From positions 372,001 through 436,000 of the forward strand of contig CBDFKQ010000011.1 in assembly GCA_965248855.1 (NCBI GenBank): 64,000 bases of DNA, written 5' to 3'. A model generated the notes under the pieces. That model was not told the DNA's origin and did not search any database. It was given only the letters and a program-made list of their open reading frames with translations. Of this stretch, positions 11,201 through 19,060 are shown piece after piece. The position numbers were made by a program, and so were the translations under genes. Each line of letters starts with the position of its first letter. Position 1 is the first letter of the stretch. This stretch comes from CBDFKQ01 sp965248855. GTDB lineage: Bacteria; Bacteroidota; Bacteroidia; Cytophagales; 172606-1.

Positions 11201-14200
11201 CCGGCAGTATTATTACTTGTAAATAAAAATTTTGATCCAACATTAATAATTACGTTATTAAAGATATCACTTACCGTATTATAAAAATTACACTGGGCTC
11301 CATTTAAAGTTAAAGTCCCATTTAAATTATATGCAGCGCTTCCACCTAATGGATTTAAAAAACTATCTGTTGTATTTCCTCCAACAAACTGACCTTGCGA
11401 CCCTGTATCAAAATATAATGTTGCACCGGCTGTTGAGCTTGCAGAAGATCCAAACCGTGTTATAGTTGAATTACCATGAATTGTGAATGTAGAGTTATTT
11501 GTAAATGAAATATTCCCACCGTTAGCGCCAAAGGTCATTGTAGGGCTTATACTTCCTCTGGTATTATTTAAAATAATATCAACATTACTATTAAATGTAT
11601 TATCTCCTGCAAATAAATATGCATTGTCAACATCCTGAGAAGTCGCTATATTTATTGTTCCATTAAATGTGTTACTTCCGTAAAATCCTATAGAACTATT
11701 TGCTCCAATTGTAATATTTCCATTATAAATATTTGATGAACCTTGTATTTGCCTTTGTCCGCCATAAGCTCCTACAGGCCCGGTATTAAAGTTGGCCGGT
11801 AAGGTAATATTTGCAAATGTCATTGGGCTTGTTCCATTGATTAACATTTGACTTCCATTGGTATTACTTAAGGTAATATTTTTAAAAGTAAGCCTATTGC
11901 CACTGTTACTAACATAAATACCTACATCACTGGGGCCATTATTAGCTGCTTGTGGTATACTTTCGAATAAGAAGTCGGGAAATGTTTTTGCGCCATTACC
12001 TACTCCTATGTATATAGCAACTGAGTCTGTTCCGTTTGTTGCCTGAATATTAGTTGTAGCTGTAAAACCTGATGCATCCCAATTTAAGTTTTTATCATTA
12101 CTAATATCAAAAATATTTTTTACACCCGTAAGTATAAATTTTGAACCCTGCATACTTATTTTTCTTGTTAAGATTCCACTTGAGAAAAACGAACTGCATG
12201 TAAGGGTGAAATTATTTGAATTGAAGGTTCCTTTATTAACTGTTACTGACCTATTAACAGTCATTGCATCTAACATTGTCCAAGCTCCGGAATTATTAAA
12301 CTGAACCTGTGGTAAAGTTTTACCGGCTGTTGTTATGTTTTGAGCCGTTGTTGAAATAAAATTAAAATAACCGGTATTACTTGGATCTGTAACTGCTCCC
12401 AATGAAGCATCTAAAGTCATTGATCCGTTAATATTTAAGATTGTTGCATTATTAAAATTTATATTGGGTGAATTGGTAACAGTATTCTTCCAGGTTAAAT
12501 TATTACATGAACTTGTATTTAAATCTACATTTACTACTTGACCTAATGCACTAAATGAATTGTTATCGAAAATAACATTATCAAAAGTCAAAGGTGCAAA
12601 AACAGTTACAGCTCCCCCACTTACTATTGCCCAATGAGTACAATCACTCCAGTTCCCTGTTCCGCCTACCCAATATAAGGTTCTTCCTGTTGCAGCGGTG
12701 GTTCCATTCTTTATTGTTATATTTATATTGTTTGCTCCCGTTCCACTTAATATATTTACCGCAGCCCCTCCGGTATTATCTATATTATTAATGTTTATAT
12801 TATTGGGGTTTGAGAAGGTTCCAAACTTTACTTTTGCCCGGCTTGATCCATTATCCGAATTTATATTTACCGGGTTTGAACACAACCCGGCTGTGCTTAC
12901 TGTTCCGCTTACAGTTGAGGTGCTGCCTCCGGTTGGAAAATTAATCGTACTTCCGGCTCCCATGGTTATATCCTGAAACAAATTGCCGGTTACTGTTCCG
13001 TTGTTTTTAAATATTACGGCTGTTCCTGCCTGTATAATACAGGTTGTTATATTGGTATTGCCTCCGGTAAAAGTGGAAAACGATCCGGCATTAAATGCCG
13101 AATAAGCAGAAGTATATTTACCCGTTATATTATTTGTCGAACCATAAGTAGCATTGGCAAAGTTTACTCCTGCAACTGAAGTACCGGATACAGTTACGCT
13201 GTTATTAAACTGGCTTAAGCAACTCCAATTGGCTGTCGTATTTGTACCCATCGACACCGGTCCATAAAAAGCTCCCACTATTGTTAAACTACTGGTTGTA
13301 GAGTTACCTAAGGACATCCCTTTATAACTCCCATTATTATTTATATTTATTGTTGAATTATCTCCTACAGTAACTACTCCAAATCCTTTTGTGCCTCCAC
13401 TGGATATGTCTATATTTATTGTTCGGGATGCGGTGCCTGTAAAGGTTAAATCACTGAAAGTTTTTGTTGCACCGCCGGTTTCTATCGTTATATTTCCCGT
13501 ATTGGTAAAGGTTATCGGTTGTGGGTTTGTTAAGCTCATCCCGCCAATAAAGTTTATTATATTCCCGTTTATTGTTAATGGATTAGATGACATATTAAAC
13601 GTGGGAGTGTTAGTCGAGCCTGTCCAGTCCATATTGTTGCATGCCCCCGCTACATCTAAGGTTACTGTCTGACCGGCTGCCGGGAAGGAATTATTATTGA
13701 ATATAACATTGTCGTATTGTGTTGGAGCCGATGTTAAATTACTGCCGCCACTGCTTGTAGCCCAATGTGAACATACACCACTCCAGTTTCCTGTTCCGCC
13801 TACCCAATACAAGGTTCTTCCTGTTGCAGCGGTGGTTCCATCTTTTACTGTTATATTTATATTGTTTGCTCCCGTTCCACTTAATATATTTACCGCAGCC
13901 CCTCCGGTATTATCTATATTATTAATGTTTATATTATTGGGGTTTGAGAAGGTTCCAAACTTTACTTTTGCCGGACTTGATCCATTATCCGAATTTATAT
14001 TTACCGGGTTTGAACACAACCCGGCTGTGCTTACTGTTCCGCTTACAGTTGAGGTGCTGCCTCCGGTTGGAAAATTAATCGTACTTCCGGCTCCCATGGT
14101 TATATCCTGAAATAAATTGCCGGTTACTGTTCCGTTGTTTTTAAATATTACGGCTGTTCCTGCCTGTATAATACAGGTTGTTATATTGGTATTGCCTCCG

Positions 14201-16158
14201 GTAAAAGTGGAAAACGATCCGGTATTAAATGCCGAATAAGCAGAAGTATATTTACCCGTTATATTATTTGTCGAACCATAAGTAGCATTGGCAAAGTTTA
14301 CTCCTGCAACTGAAGTACCGGATACAGTTACGCTGTTATTAAACTGGCTTAAGCAACTCCAATTGGCTGTCGTATTTGTACCCATCGACACCGGTCCATA
14401 AAAAGCTCCCACTATTGTTAAACTACTGGTTGTAGAGTTACCTAAGGACATCCCTTTATAACTCCCATTATTATTTATATTTATTGTTGAATTATCTCCT
14501 ACAGTAACTATTCCAAATCCTTTTGTGCCTCCACTGGATATGTCTATATTTATTGTTCGGGATGCGGTGCCTGTAAAGGTTAAATCACTGAAAGTTTTTG
14601 TTGCACCGCCGGTTTCTATCGTTATATTTCCCGTATTGGTAAAGGTTATCGGTTGTGGGTTTGTTAAGCTCATCCCGCCAATAAAGTTTATTATATTCCC
14701 GTTTATTGTTAATGGATTAGATGACATATTAAACGTGGGAGTGTTAGTCGATCCTGTCCAGTCCATATTGTTGCATGCCCCCGCTACATCTAAAATTACT
14801 GTCTGACCCGCTGCCGGGAAGGAATTATTATTGAATATAACATTGTCGTATTGTGTTGGAGCCGATGTTAAATTACTGCCGCCACTGCTTGTAGCCCAAT
14901 GTGAACATACACCACTCCAGTTTCCTGTTCCGCCTACCCAATACAAGGTTCTTCCTGTTGCAGCGGTGGTTCCATCTTTTACTGTTATATTTATATTGTT
15001 TGCTCCCGTTCCACTTAATATATTTACCGCAGCCCCTCCGGTATTATCTATATTATTAATGTTTATATTATTGGGGTTTGAGAAGGTTCCAAACTTTACC
15101 TTTGCCGGACTTGATCCATTATCCGAATTTATATTTACCGGGTTTGAACACAACCCGGCTGTGCTTACTGTTCCGCTTACAGTTGAGGTGCTGCCTCCGG
15201 TTGGAAAATTAATCGTACTTCCGGCTCCCATGGTTATATCCTGAAACAAATTGCCGGTTACTGTTCCGTTGTTTTTAAATATTACGGCTGTTCCTGCCTG
15301 TATAATACAGGTTGTTATATTGGTATTGCCTCCGGTAAAAGTGGAAAACGATCCGGTATTAAATGCCGAATAAGCAGAAGTATATTTACCCGTTATATTA
15401 TTTGTCGAACCATAAGTAGCATTGGCAAAGTTTACTCCTGCAACTGAAGTACCGGATACAGTTACGCTGTTATTAAACTGGCTTAAGCAACTCCAATTGG
15501 CTGTGGTATTTGTACCCATCGACACCGGTCCATAAAAAGCTCCCACTATTGTTAAACTACTGGTTGTAGAGTTACCTAAGGACATCCCTTTATAACTCCC
15601 ATTATTATTTATATTTATTGTTGAATTATCTCCTACAGTAACTACTCCAAATCCTTTTGTGCCTCCACTGGATATGTCTATATTTATTGTTCGGGATGCG
15701 GTGCCTGTAAAGGTTAAATCACTGAAAGTTTTTGTTGCACCGCCGGTTTCTATCGTTATATTTCCCGTATTGGTAAAGGTTATCGGTTGTGGGTTTGTTA
15801 AGCTCATCCCACTTATTAAAGTAAAAATAGATCCATTCATAGTTAATGTATTGGAAGACATGTCAAACACAGGGGCATTTGCCGCTCCTGTCCAGTCCAT
15901 ATTTGCGCAAGTCGCTGCTACATTTAAAATAACTGCCTTGCCCGGCAATAAAAATGAACTACCATCAAAAAAAACATTGTCGGCACTTGTGGGTGCTGTG
16001 GTAGGCGTAAAAACAAGAGCAGTACTCGACCAATTTAAATTATTACTCCAGTTTGAGTTTCCGCCTCCACCGCGCCAATATTTTTGGGCAAACAATACAT
16101 TAGATGTAATAAATATTAAAAAAACTAAGGTGGTAATCCGTCTTACAAAACTGTTCAT
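5290..16158 (-). CDS. Giant T9SS-sorted surface protein with tandem repeats and a PA14 domain
   Basis: Secreted or cell-surface protein of about 3,622 aa. I prefer the ATG at 16158 (MNSFVRRITTLVFLIF, signal peptide ending VLFAQ); an ATG at 16197 would add 13 residues before the signal peptide. After the signal come modules opening YWxGGxGNWS...HW, with three near-identical 378-aa units (residues about 115-1170), then long beta-helix-like, Asn/Thr/Gly-rich repeats (EPGSTIVYNSGVxQxVxGL type). A PA14 domain (YQGSVNIDVAGLWTFY, SDDGANLYID) lies about residues 2462-2546. Near the C-terminus is an Fn3-like segment (DLHWKTSYELN) and a type A T9SS sorting domain (ITFYPNPSDG to the end). Probably an adhesin or matrix protein; no catalytic residues are recognised. 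Confidence 0.9.
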   Translation of the reverse strand: MNSFVRRITTLVFLIFITSNVLFAQKYWRGGGGNSNWSNNLNWSSTALVFTPTTAPTSADNVFFDGSSFLLPGKAVILNVAATCANMDWTGAANAPVFDMSSNTLTMNGSIFTLISGMSLTNPQPITFTNTGNITIETGGATKTFSDLTFTGTASRTINIDISSGGTKGFGVVTVGDNSTININNNGSYKGMSLGNSTTSSLTIVGAFYGPVSMGTNTTANWSCLSQFNNSVTVSGTSVAGVNFANATYGSTNNITGKYTSAYSAFNTGSFSTFTGGNTNITTCIIQAGTAVIFKNNGTVTGNLFQDITMGAGSTINFPTGGSTSTVSGTVSTAGLCSNPVNINSDNGSSPAKVKFGTFSNPNNININNIDNTGGAAVNILSGTGANNINITVKDGTTAATGRTLYWVGGTGNWSGVCSHWATSSGGSNLTSAPTQYDNVIFNNNSFPAAGQTVILDVAGACNNMDWTGSTNTPTFNMSSNPLTINGNIINFIGGMSLTNPQPITFTNTGNITIETGGATKTFSDLTFTGTASRTINIDISSGGTKGFGIVTVGDNSTININNNGSYKGMSLGNSTTSSLTIVGAFYGPVSMGTNTTANWSCLSQFNNSVTVSGTSVAGVNFANATYGSTNNITGKYTSAYSAFNTGSFSTFTGGNTNITTCIIQAGTAVIFKNNGTVTGNLFQDITMGAGSTINFPTGGSTSTVSGTVSTAGLCSNPVNINSDNGSSPAKVKFGTFSNPNNININNIDNTGGAAVNILSGTGANNINITVKDGTTAATGRTLYWVGGTGNWSGVCSHWATSSGGSNLTSAPTQYDNVIFNNNSFPAAGQTVTLDVAGACNNMDWTGSTNTPTFNMSSNPLTINGNIINFIGGMSLTNPQPITFTNTGNITIETGGATKTFSDLTFTGTASRTINIDISSGGTKGFGVVTVGDNSTININNNGSYKGMSLGNSTTSSLTIVGAFYGPVSMGTNTTANWSCLSQFNNSVTVSGTSVAGVNFANATYGSTNNITGKYTSAYSAFNAGSFSTFTGGNTNITTCIIQAGTAVIFKNNGTVTGNLFQDITMGAGSTINFPTGGSTSTVSGTVSTAGLCSNPVNINSDNGSSRAKVKFGTFSNPNNININNIDNTGGAAVNILSGTGANNINITIKNGTTAATGRTLYWVGGTGNWSDCTHWAIVSGGAVTVFAPLTFDNVIFDNNSFSALGQVVNVDLNTSSCNNLTWKNTVTNSPNINFNNATILNINGSMTLDASLGAVTDPSNTGYFNFISTTAQNITTAGKTLPQVQFNNSGAWTMLDAMTVNRSVTVNKGTFNSNNFTLTCSSFFSSGILTRKISMQGSKFILTGVKNIFDISNDKNLNWDASGFTATTNIQATNGTDSVAIYIGVGNGAKTFPDFLFESIPQAANNGPSDVGIYVSNSGNRLTFKNITLSNTNGSQMLINGTSPMTFANITLPANFNTGPVGAYGGQRQIQGSSNIYNGNITIGANSSIGFYGSNTFNGTINIATSQDVDNAYLFAGDNTFNSNVDIILNNTRGSISPTMTFGANGGNISFTNNSTFTIHGNSTITRFGSSASSTAGATLYFDTGSQGQFVGGNTTDSFLNPLGGSAAYNLNGTLTLNGAQCNFYNTVSDIFNNVIINVGSKFLFTSNNTAGLLSTVNGTFTVNGVCNATTIVGSIISGTKANVTFANAQTWAAVLVNDLNIVSGSMLVTVNGGVNNNSGTVPSTLVFNSSGTPVLYWVGGDPTNISKNNFWRDPRNWAVDISIASQRMNGGSCIPDASTVVIFTDKSFSSLSSYISSSPFYKNSIQLSQVYVDDTLLVANVKDMIWTDIVNANTGGNLPTLTSNPLISSSNIAVYGNLRFAASNKMNNTFKGTFTFNSGSGITSIIDANGKSNGPSVSNLVTKFSGPVIFQNTSGAWQLNSNIIINANANGKLTLSGGFLTVIDSLGTSRNITLDGDWAVFPPKKGSTGIPQAIFNSGSGKIIFNGQNSNNTFQKIIAGPLVVQGAITYNSFNNIEINRQKVGSKPSVANSSANYGSNADVVIFNSYSNILSDSTTFAFPVTAGDPGKNTTGTAYLNNSADNSGITVKDSIIIRNGNLWDKGFQIKGNASGHIKIYPTGALHLGSVTTWSGAGNNTPLTTVFPRNIPRANITLDQGSTIVYNGQSHQDVSLEPVYSNLYFEAPLQCNTSASGTTLEMLTGSCTRKRLAMPIIGSAVTSNLTVNDTLTIESGILFADNGIQVTGIAARSYLKIYDGGAMVLGSYGQVVAATIGTSTGPKGSPFPVYDPVGYSVNSAPVAPITGTYAASMSATQFALNFDDPRISLDPKSIVVYFSSTPNQLVRGLTTPGYGHLLTSNPTSNSPVLIQKNLQPSVSATKDTRVQGYLIIQPNSNLIDNGYQISGLASTGATANTGFVMNNSLLASTFNTLFNNAAPTSSGTTAQINLNNPVANGTNTIASPKGVLYQGSVNIDVAGLWTFYVQSDDGANLYIDNKQVLFNDYPQSCTERQVSINLSAGSHPITCSYYNGVGNSCLRVSWLGPAGSAVTIKNEIPTTSLTNLVGSPGISYNFYGNITFSWAGGANSQVLNLIAPFSKILPDLTQQLTTSTLTVGGLSQMVIGNSTVATKFPLNYLDKDIYIELGTNIVYNSNLPQDIRALNDGAGTPAGSRQYAALTLTNSNSTKVNKTLMNVTGFSPGGATIRDSLVVNPNNNFIDNGFQISGLFGKLLVLKNTSLALNPATNTGTVGTTGESRITLGTSSVATTFPAGFSQTTTDVNLEPNTSIVYNAGVPQQVAGLKGTNTNGKYANLYLTNPSLTVTSPLSVAKTLQTNAITVRGNLNIYPNNIFYDNGFQVTGTSNQTFNMFNATLPSDFVTNVANIGITGESRYVIGNATASTLFPGNYRIGNAGSSDINFEPGSTIVYNSGVIQQVQGLGGLLNTTYSNLTLTNPANSSTLINKNLITNGVVSNYLIRDTLVINSNNNFVDNGLQINGTTGRKFYMKSSIASSPIGIGNIGLGGLSQLTLGTNAVSTNFPGNYTTFNGTDINFDLGTNVVYNSGIAQPIQGIITTASLSSKANYANVILANATATIALKTMTNSDMRIRGNLTIGAYNNLDVSASNFNIFLQGDWIGTNTGSVATGSEFTSRLGTVTFEGGNLQTLTHNNTTTASADLDFNPETSEDFFSIVIDKTPSNNVVLNSLVAVSNDVTFKNGYIISGNLTGPALTIAPNKLLVFRSLATATVNDPLMGGDPNLSHTIGAVRKTGKDDFTFPIGTGIVYRPDGISSIVNRATSFITQYFPQSPKSAGFPSNLRQDPPLTRVSGVEFWMLNRERSAGATSNANVTLSWNDTGSGPGYSGGVANTGVGNNGNPNSYLDLRVARWNQSSPAQWRDLGGQFYTGNNQQGTVTSRYTTSLAYPTVGKVDNFSPFTLASLTVFNPLPVTLVDFEAVPVRGKIDLHWKTSYELNTKVFIVEKSSDGKNFSPVTSVNAKGNSNSNNDYYAVDEKPFNGTSYYRLKIIDFDGVESYSKQIAVRIDGLDVDEITFYPNPSDGSKINFKYNTPYTLSQVIDMTGKSVQFKVIEKMDSQMSVEFSEKLAAATYIAILVREDGKQLKKIKFIVN
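12655..15811 (-). repeat. Tandem 1,134-bp repeat within the giant gene (about 2.8 copies)
   Basis: Boundaries recur at 1,134-bp spacing; for example, the same coding segment starts near 13391, 14525 and 15659. Copies differ by only a handful of substitutions (such as IVTVGD/VVTVGD, FNTGSF/FNAGSF, SSPAKV/SSRAKV), with no change of frame. Unit length is 378 codons. The third unit is cut short at about 15811, where the protein diverges toward its N-terminus. Confidence 0.93.
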
Positions 16159-16197
16159 AAACAAGGAAAGGGTAAATGATTTATCATAGATACACAT

Positions 16198-16555
16198 TAA
16201 AAGAAGCAGGTAAATATTTAAGAAATGATACTTACATTATTTAAATAAAATTTACATTTAATTAACTAAAAATTAACTAACCCATTAAAAACAATACATC
16301 TACAGTTTTTAAAAAAGATCTTAATTCGTTTTTATTACCTGATACAAAAAATTAAAATAAGAACATTTAAAAAATTAACTTTAATTTTAATAACGGCAAT
16401 TGAAAAATGATTACTGAATTTCGGTTAGAAATACACATTTTAATTTCATGAAAAATTAATCTTATTTTCTGCGACTATATTATCATATATGTTCTTTTTA
16501 TTACACGCTTAATAAAAAATGAAATTGATAATCCGATTATTAATATAATGTTTAA
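16198..16555. other. AT-rich gap between the giant gene and the patatin gene
   Basis: About 358 bp, very AT-rich. It must hold the promoter of the giant minus-strand gene and the 3' end of the patatin transcript. I see no gene, repeat copy or convincing hairpin in it. Confidence 0.6.
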
Positions 16556-18865
16556 CTATTTTAATAAAACCTTGAGATTTTCCATGGCTTGTTGATTCCC
16601 TATTTCATAAATTGTTTGTTTTAGGCTTTGTTTTTCCCTTTCTGTAAGCCGCCAACTTAAAGATGCTCTTTTCTGCAGGTATTTTAGTTGTAAAGAGTCT
16701 AAAGATTTTTTATTTATTAAGTTTCCTTTTAGTGATAATAATTGTGGAGAATACTGAAATTCTATTCTTTGAAGTTTAACTTTAAACCAGGTTTGAGCAA
16801 ATTCTATATCATTATCATTATCATAATCCTGTAATACCTGCCAGTTATTATATAATGTTCCAATCGGAGAAAGGGCTTTTTGTATTAATGTTGATTTTTC
16901 ATTTGCTTCAATAACAAAGTTTCGAGGTGAATCGCGTATTGAAAGTAATACAATACCCGAAGTGTTTTTTGAAATCCAGTCTCGAAAAACAAATGAAAAA
17001 CGCAACGCATCATGAACTCCAAAATTATCTGATAATCCCGCATCCATTATTTCCATTTCAGGCTTACTTGGCAAAGTTACATTAGGGGTAATGTATGGAA
17101 ACGTTGCGCTCATTCTCAATGCACTTAAAAATCTTAGTCCTGCTGCGTTTTGATCTTTAAAAAACCTTTTAAATTCTATTCCTTTTACCATCCTCGACAA
17201 ATATTGTTGTGTTAAGGAATCGGGATTGGTCATATAAGAAATATTTTGCGGAGAGATATATAACTTTCTTCCATCATTAACTATAGTTGGAGAAATAATC
17301 ATCAAAGGTATTTTTGCCAGGCGTTCAGCCTCATAATAATCATTTATTTTTTTATCTAAAGCGCCATCAGTATTTCTATTTAATTGTTGTTCAAAGGCGT
17401 ATCCTCTATCTTTATAATAAGTAAAGCCATTGTATTTAAATTTTTGAAATTTGAATAATAAATCGCTGACAACAAGTGAAAAAGTTATTGAATTTAAATT
17501 ATCTTTCGCTAAATGACTCAAATATTTATCATTATAATGATGAAATGACGAATCTTTCAAGTGCCTGTAATACAACTCTCTAAAATAACCTGCACCAAGT
17601 AAACCGCCGGAAGCACCTGTAATTAAAACGGTGTGTTTCATTAAATCTCCATTTAATACACTATCAGCATATTGTAAAGATCTCATCGTCCATACAGAAG
17701 CCCTTTGCCCGCCTCCACTTGCACAAATCAAGATCAGTCTGGGTTTGGTTTTTTTATCTTTAAATTTTGTTTTCCATCTTTCTAAAATTTTAATGGTAGA
17801 ATCCTGATCCTGCTTGAAATTTTTCCAACTGCTCAACTCTCGCATCCTTTCTAAGGAATATTCTGCACGTTTATGTTCATAATCCATACCAAAAGCTCTA
17901 TAATCTTGTGCAAACCATCCTTTTTGCATTCCCAGATTAAAACCGAAAAACAGAATAATTAAAATAGGATTGGTCCAGTAACCAAGCCACAAAGCGACAG
18001 CACCCGAAAATAAAATAATTAATGTGAATAGAAGTATTAAACTGGCAGCAGCCGGAATTTGAAAAAGATGATTGTCGCGAAAAATTCCTAAAAAAACAAT
18101 TTGAAGAAATACAAAAACCTGAATAATAAAACCATTTATACGATTTTGACGAAGAACTTTCAATGCTGTTCCTAAATCCAATAAAATAGAATCTGATTCA
18201 ATTACAGTAAATATATTTTTAAAATAATTATCAACTCTGATTTTATTATAACGGGCTTTCGCGAATTCTTTCATCACATTTACCCTTTTTATCTTAGGGT
18301 TAGTAAATCCTCTGTTTACCTTTTTGGCTAAAATTTTTATAACATCCTGGTTTGTGCTAGTGAAATAAAAATATATTGGCAAGATCGAAAATTGAATACC
18401 AATTAAAAATCCTAAAATTTGCCAACCCAATGTATTCCATAAATCTATAGTATCGGTGTTGATTATATTTATAATTTGGAATTTTACAAAACAAATCAAA
18501 TAAGCCAAAACAAAAATGACAGGCAATACACTGTTGTTCAAACAGAATTTAGAGAAAGGGCTTGAAATATTCCCTAAAAAAGAAAAACGGTGGGCATCTA
18601 TAATATAACTTGTTATATGAAAGGCGATAATAAAGCCTCCAACTGAAACACCCATTATAAACAATGCAAATACACTTACCCGATTATCATATTCAGGATC
18701 AAGAAACAAATATGGAATACCAAACAAACTCCCGATTTGTTGAAAAACAAATCCAAATAATATTAACCATATAAATACCAGCCAGGTATTTTTCTTGACC
18801 TGTAACAACAATAATTGAATGGGAAAGGAATAAAGAAAGGCTTGCCAGATTTTTTTAAGCTGCAT
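16556..18865 (-). CDS. Patatin-like phospholipase with N-terminal transmembrane region
   Basis: Lipid acyl hydrolase with a Ser-Asp dyad. The N-terminal half has about seven hydrophobic segments (residues about 20-320), so the protein is in the inner membrane. The C-terminal half is a patatin domain: oxyanion loop ASGGGQRAS (about 380), nucleophile elbow GASGG (about 420), and aspartate motif DAGLSDN (about 610). The long polytopic N-terminus is unusual compared with soluble bacterial patatins. I chose the second ATG (MQLKKIWQAF) at 18865; one at 18874 is also possible. It is divergent from lepA, with an 11-bp palindrome between them. Substrate unknown. Confidence 0.87.
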   Translation of the reverse strand: MQLKKIWQAFLYSFPIQLLLLQVKKNTWLVFIWLILFGFVFQQIGSLFGIPYLFLDPEYDNRVSVFALFIMGVSVGGFIIAFHITSYIIDAHRFSFLGNISSPFSKFCLNNSVLPVIFVLAYLICFVKFQIINIINTDTIDLWNTLGWQILGFLIGIQFSILPIYFYFTSTNQDVIKILAKKVNRGFTNPKIKRVNVMKEFAKARYNKIRVDNYFKNIFTVIESDSILLDLGTALKVLRQNRINGFIIQVFVFLQIVFLGIFRDNHLFQIPAAASLILLFTLIILFSGAVALWLGYWTNPILIILFFGFNLGMQKGWFAQDYRAFGMDYEHKRAEYSLERMRELSSWKNFKQDQDSTIKILERWKTKFKDKKTKPRLILICASGGGQRASVWTMRSLQYADSVLNGDLMKHTVLITGASGGLLGAGYFRELYYRHLKDSSFHHYNDKYLSHLAKDNLNSITFSLVVSDLLFKFQKFKYNGFTYYKDRGYAFEQQLNRNTDGALDKKINDYYEAERLAKIPLMIISPTIVNDGRKLYISPQNISYMTNPDSLTQQYLSRMVKGIEFKRFFKDQNAAGLRFLSALRMSATFPYITPNVTLPSKPEMEIMDAGLSDNFGVHDALRFSFVFRDWISKNTSGIVLLSIRDSPRNFVIEANEKSTLIQKALSPIGTLYNNWQVLQDYDNDNDIEFAQTWFKVKLQRIEFQYSPQLLSLKGNLINKKSLDSLQLKYLQKRASLSWRLTEREKQSLKQTIYEIGNQQAMENLKVLLK

Positions 18866-18888
18866 ATAAAACATTTTGTAATTGCAAT

Positions 18889-18913
18889 CTATTAATTCTA
18901 ACAGAATTAATAG
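18889..18913. promoter_or_regulatory. Palindrome in the divergent patatin/lepA promoter region
   Basis: CTATTAATTCT and AGAATTAATAG are exact reverse complements separated by AAC. No gene ends here (both neighbours start), so an operator is more likely than a terminator. A plus-strand TACATTTG (18930-18937) fits a Bacteroidota -7 element that could serve lepA. Confidence 0.45.
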
Positions 18914-19060
18914 TAATTATTACTAATTTTACATTTGTTTCGTTCTTTTTAAAAATTATTTAATAAAAAATATTTCACACGTACTTTTTAACAAAATTTA
19001 TTGTAGGTACACATACCCTTAAATTGAATAAATATAAATTCTAAATAGAAATAATAATAA

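Noticed and set aside
12655..15811. Possible CRISPR or other short-spacer array because of strong periodicity
   Set aside because: The unit is 1,134 bp, fully coding and in frame; there are no short repeats with variable spacers.
12594..16189. Several long plus-strand reading frames (93-176 aa) opposite the giant gene, repeated at 1,134-bp spacing
   Set aside because: They are shadows of the repeated minus-strand gene. Their spacing and identity simply follow the tandem repeat, and the proteins look like translated complement (Val/Pro/Ile-rich) with no domain.
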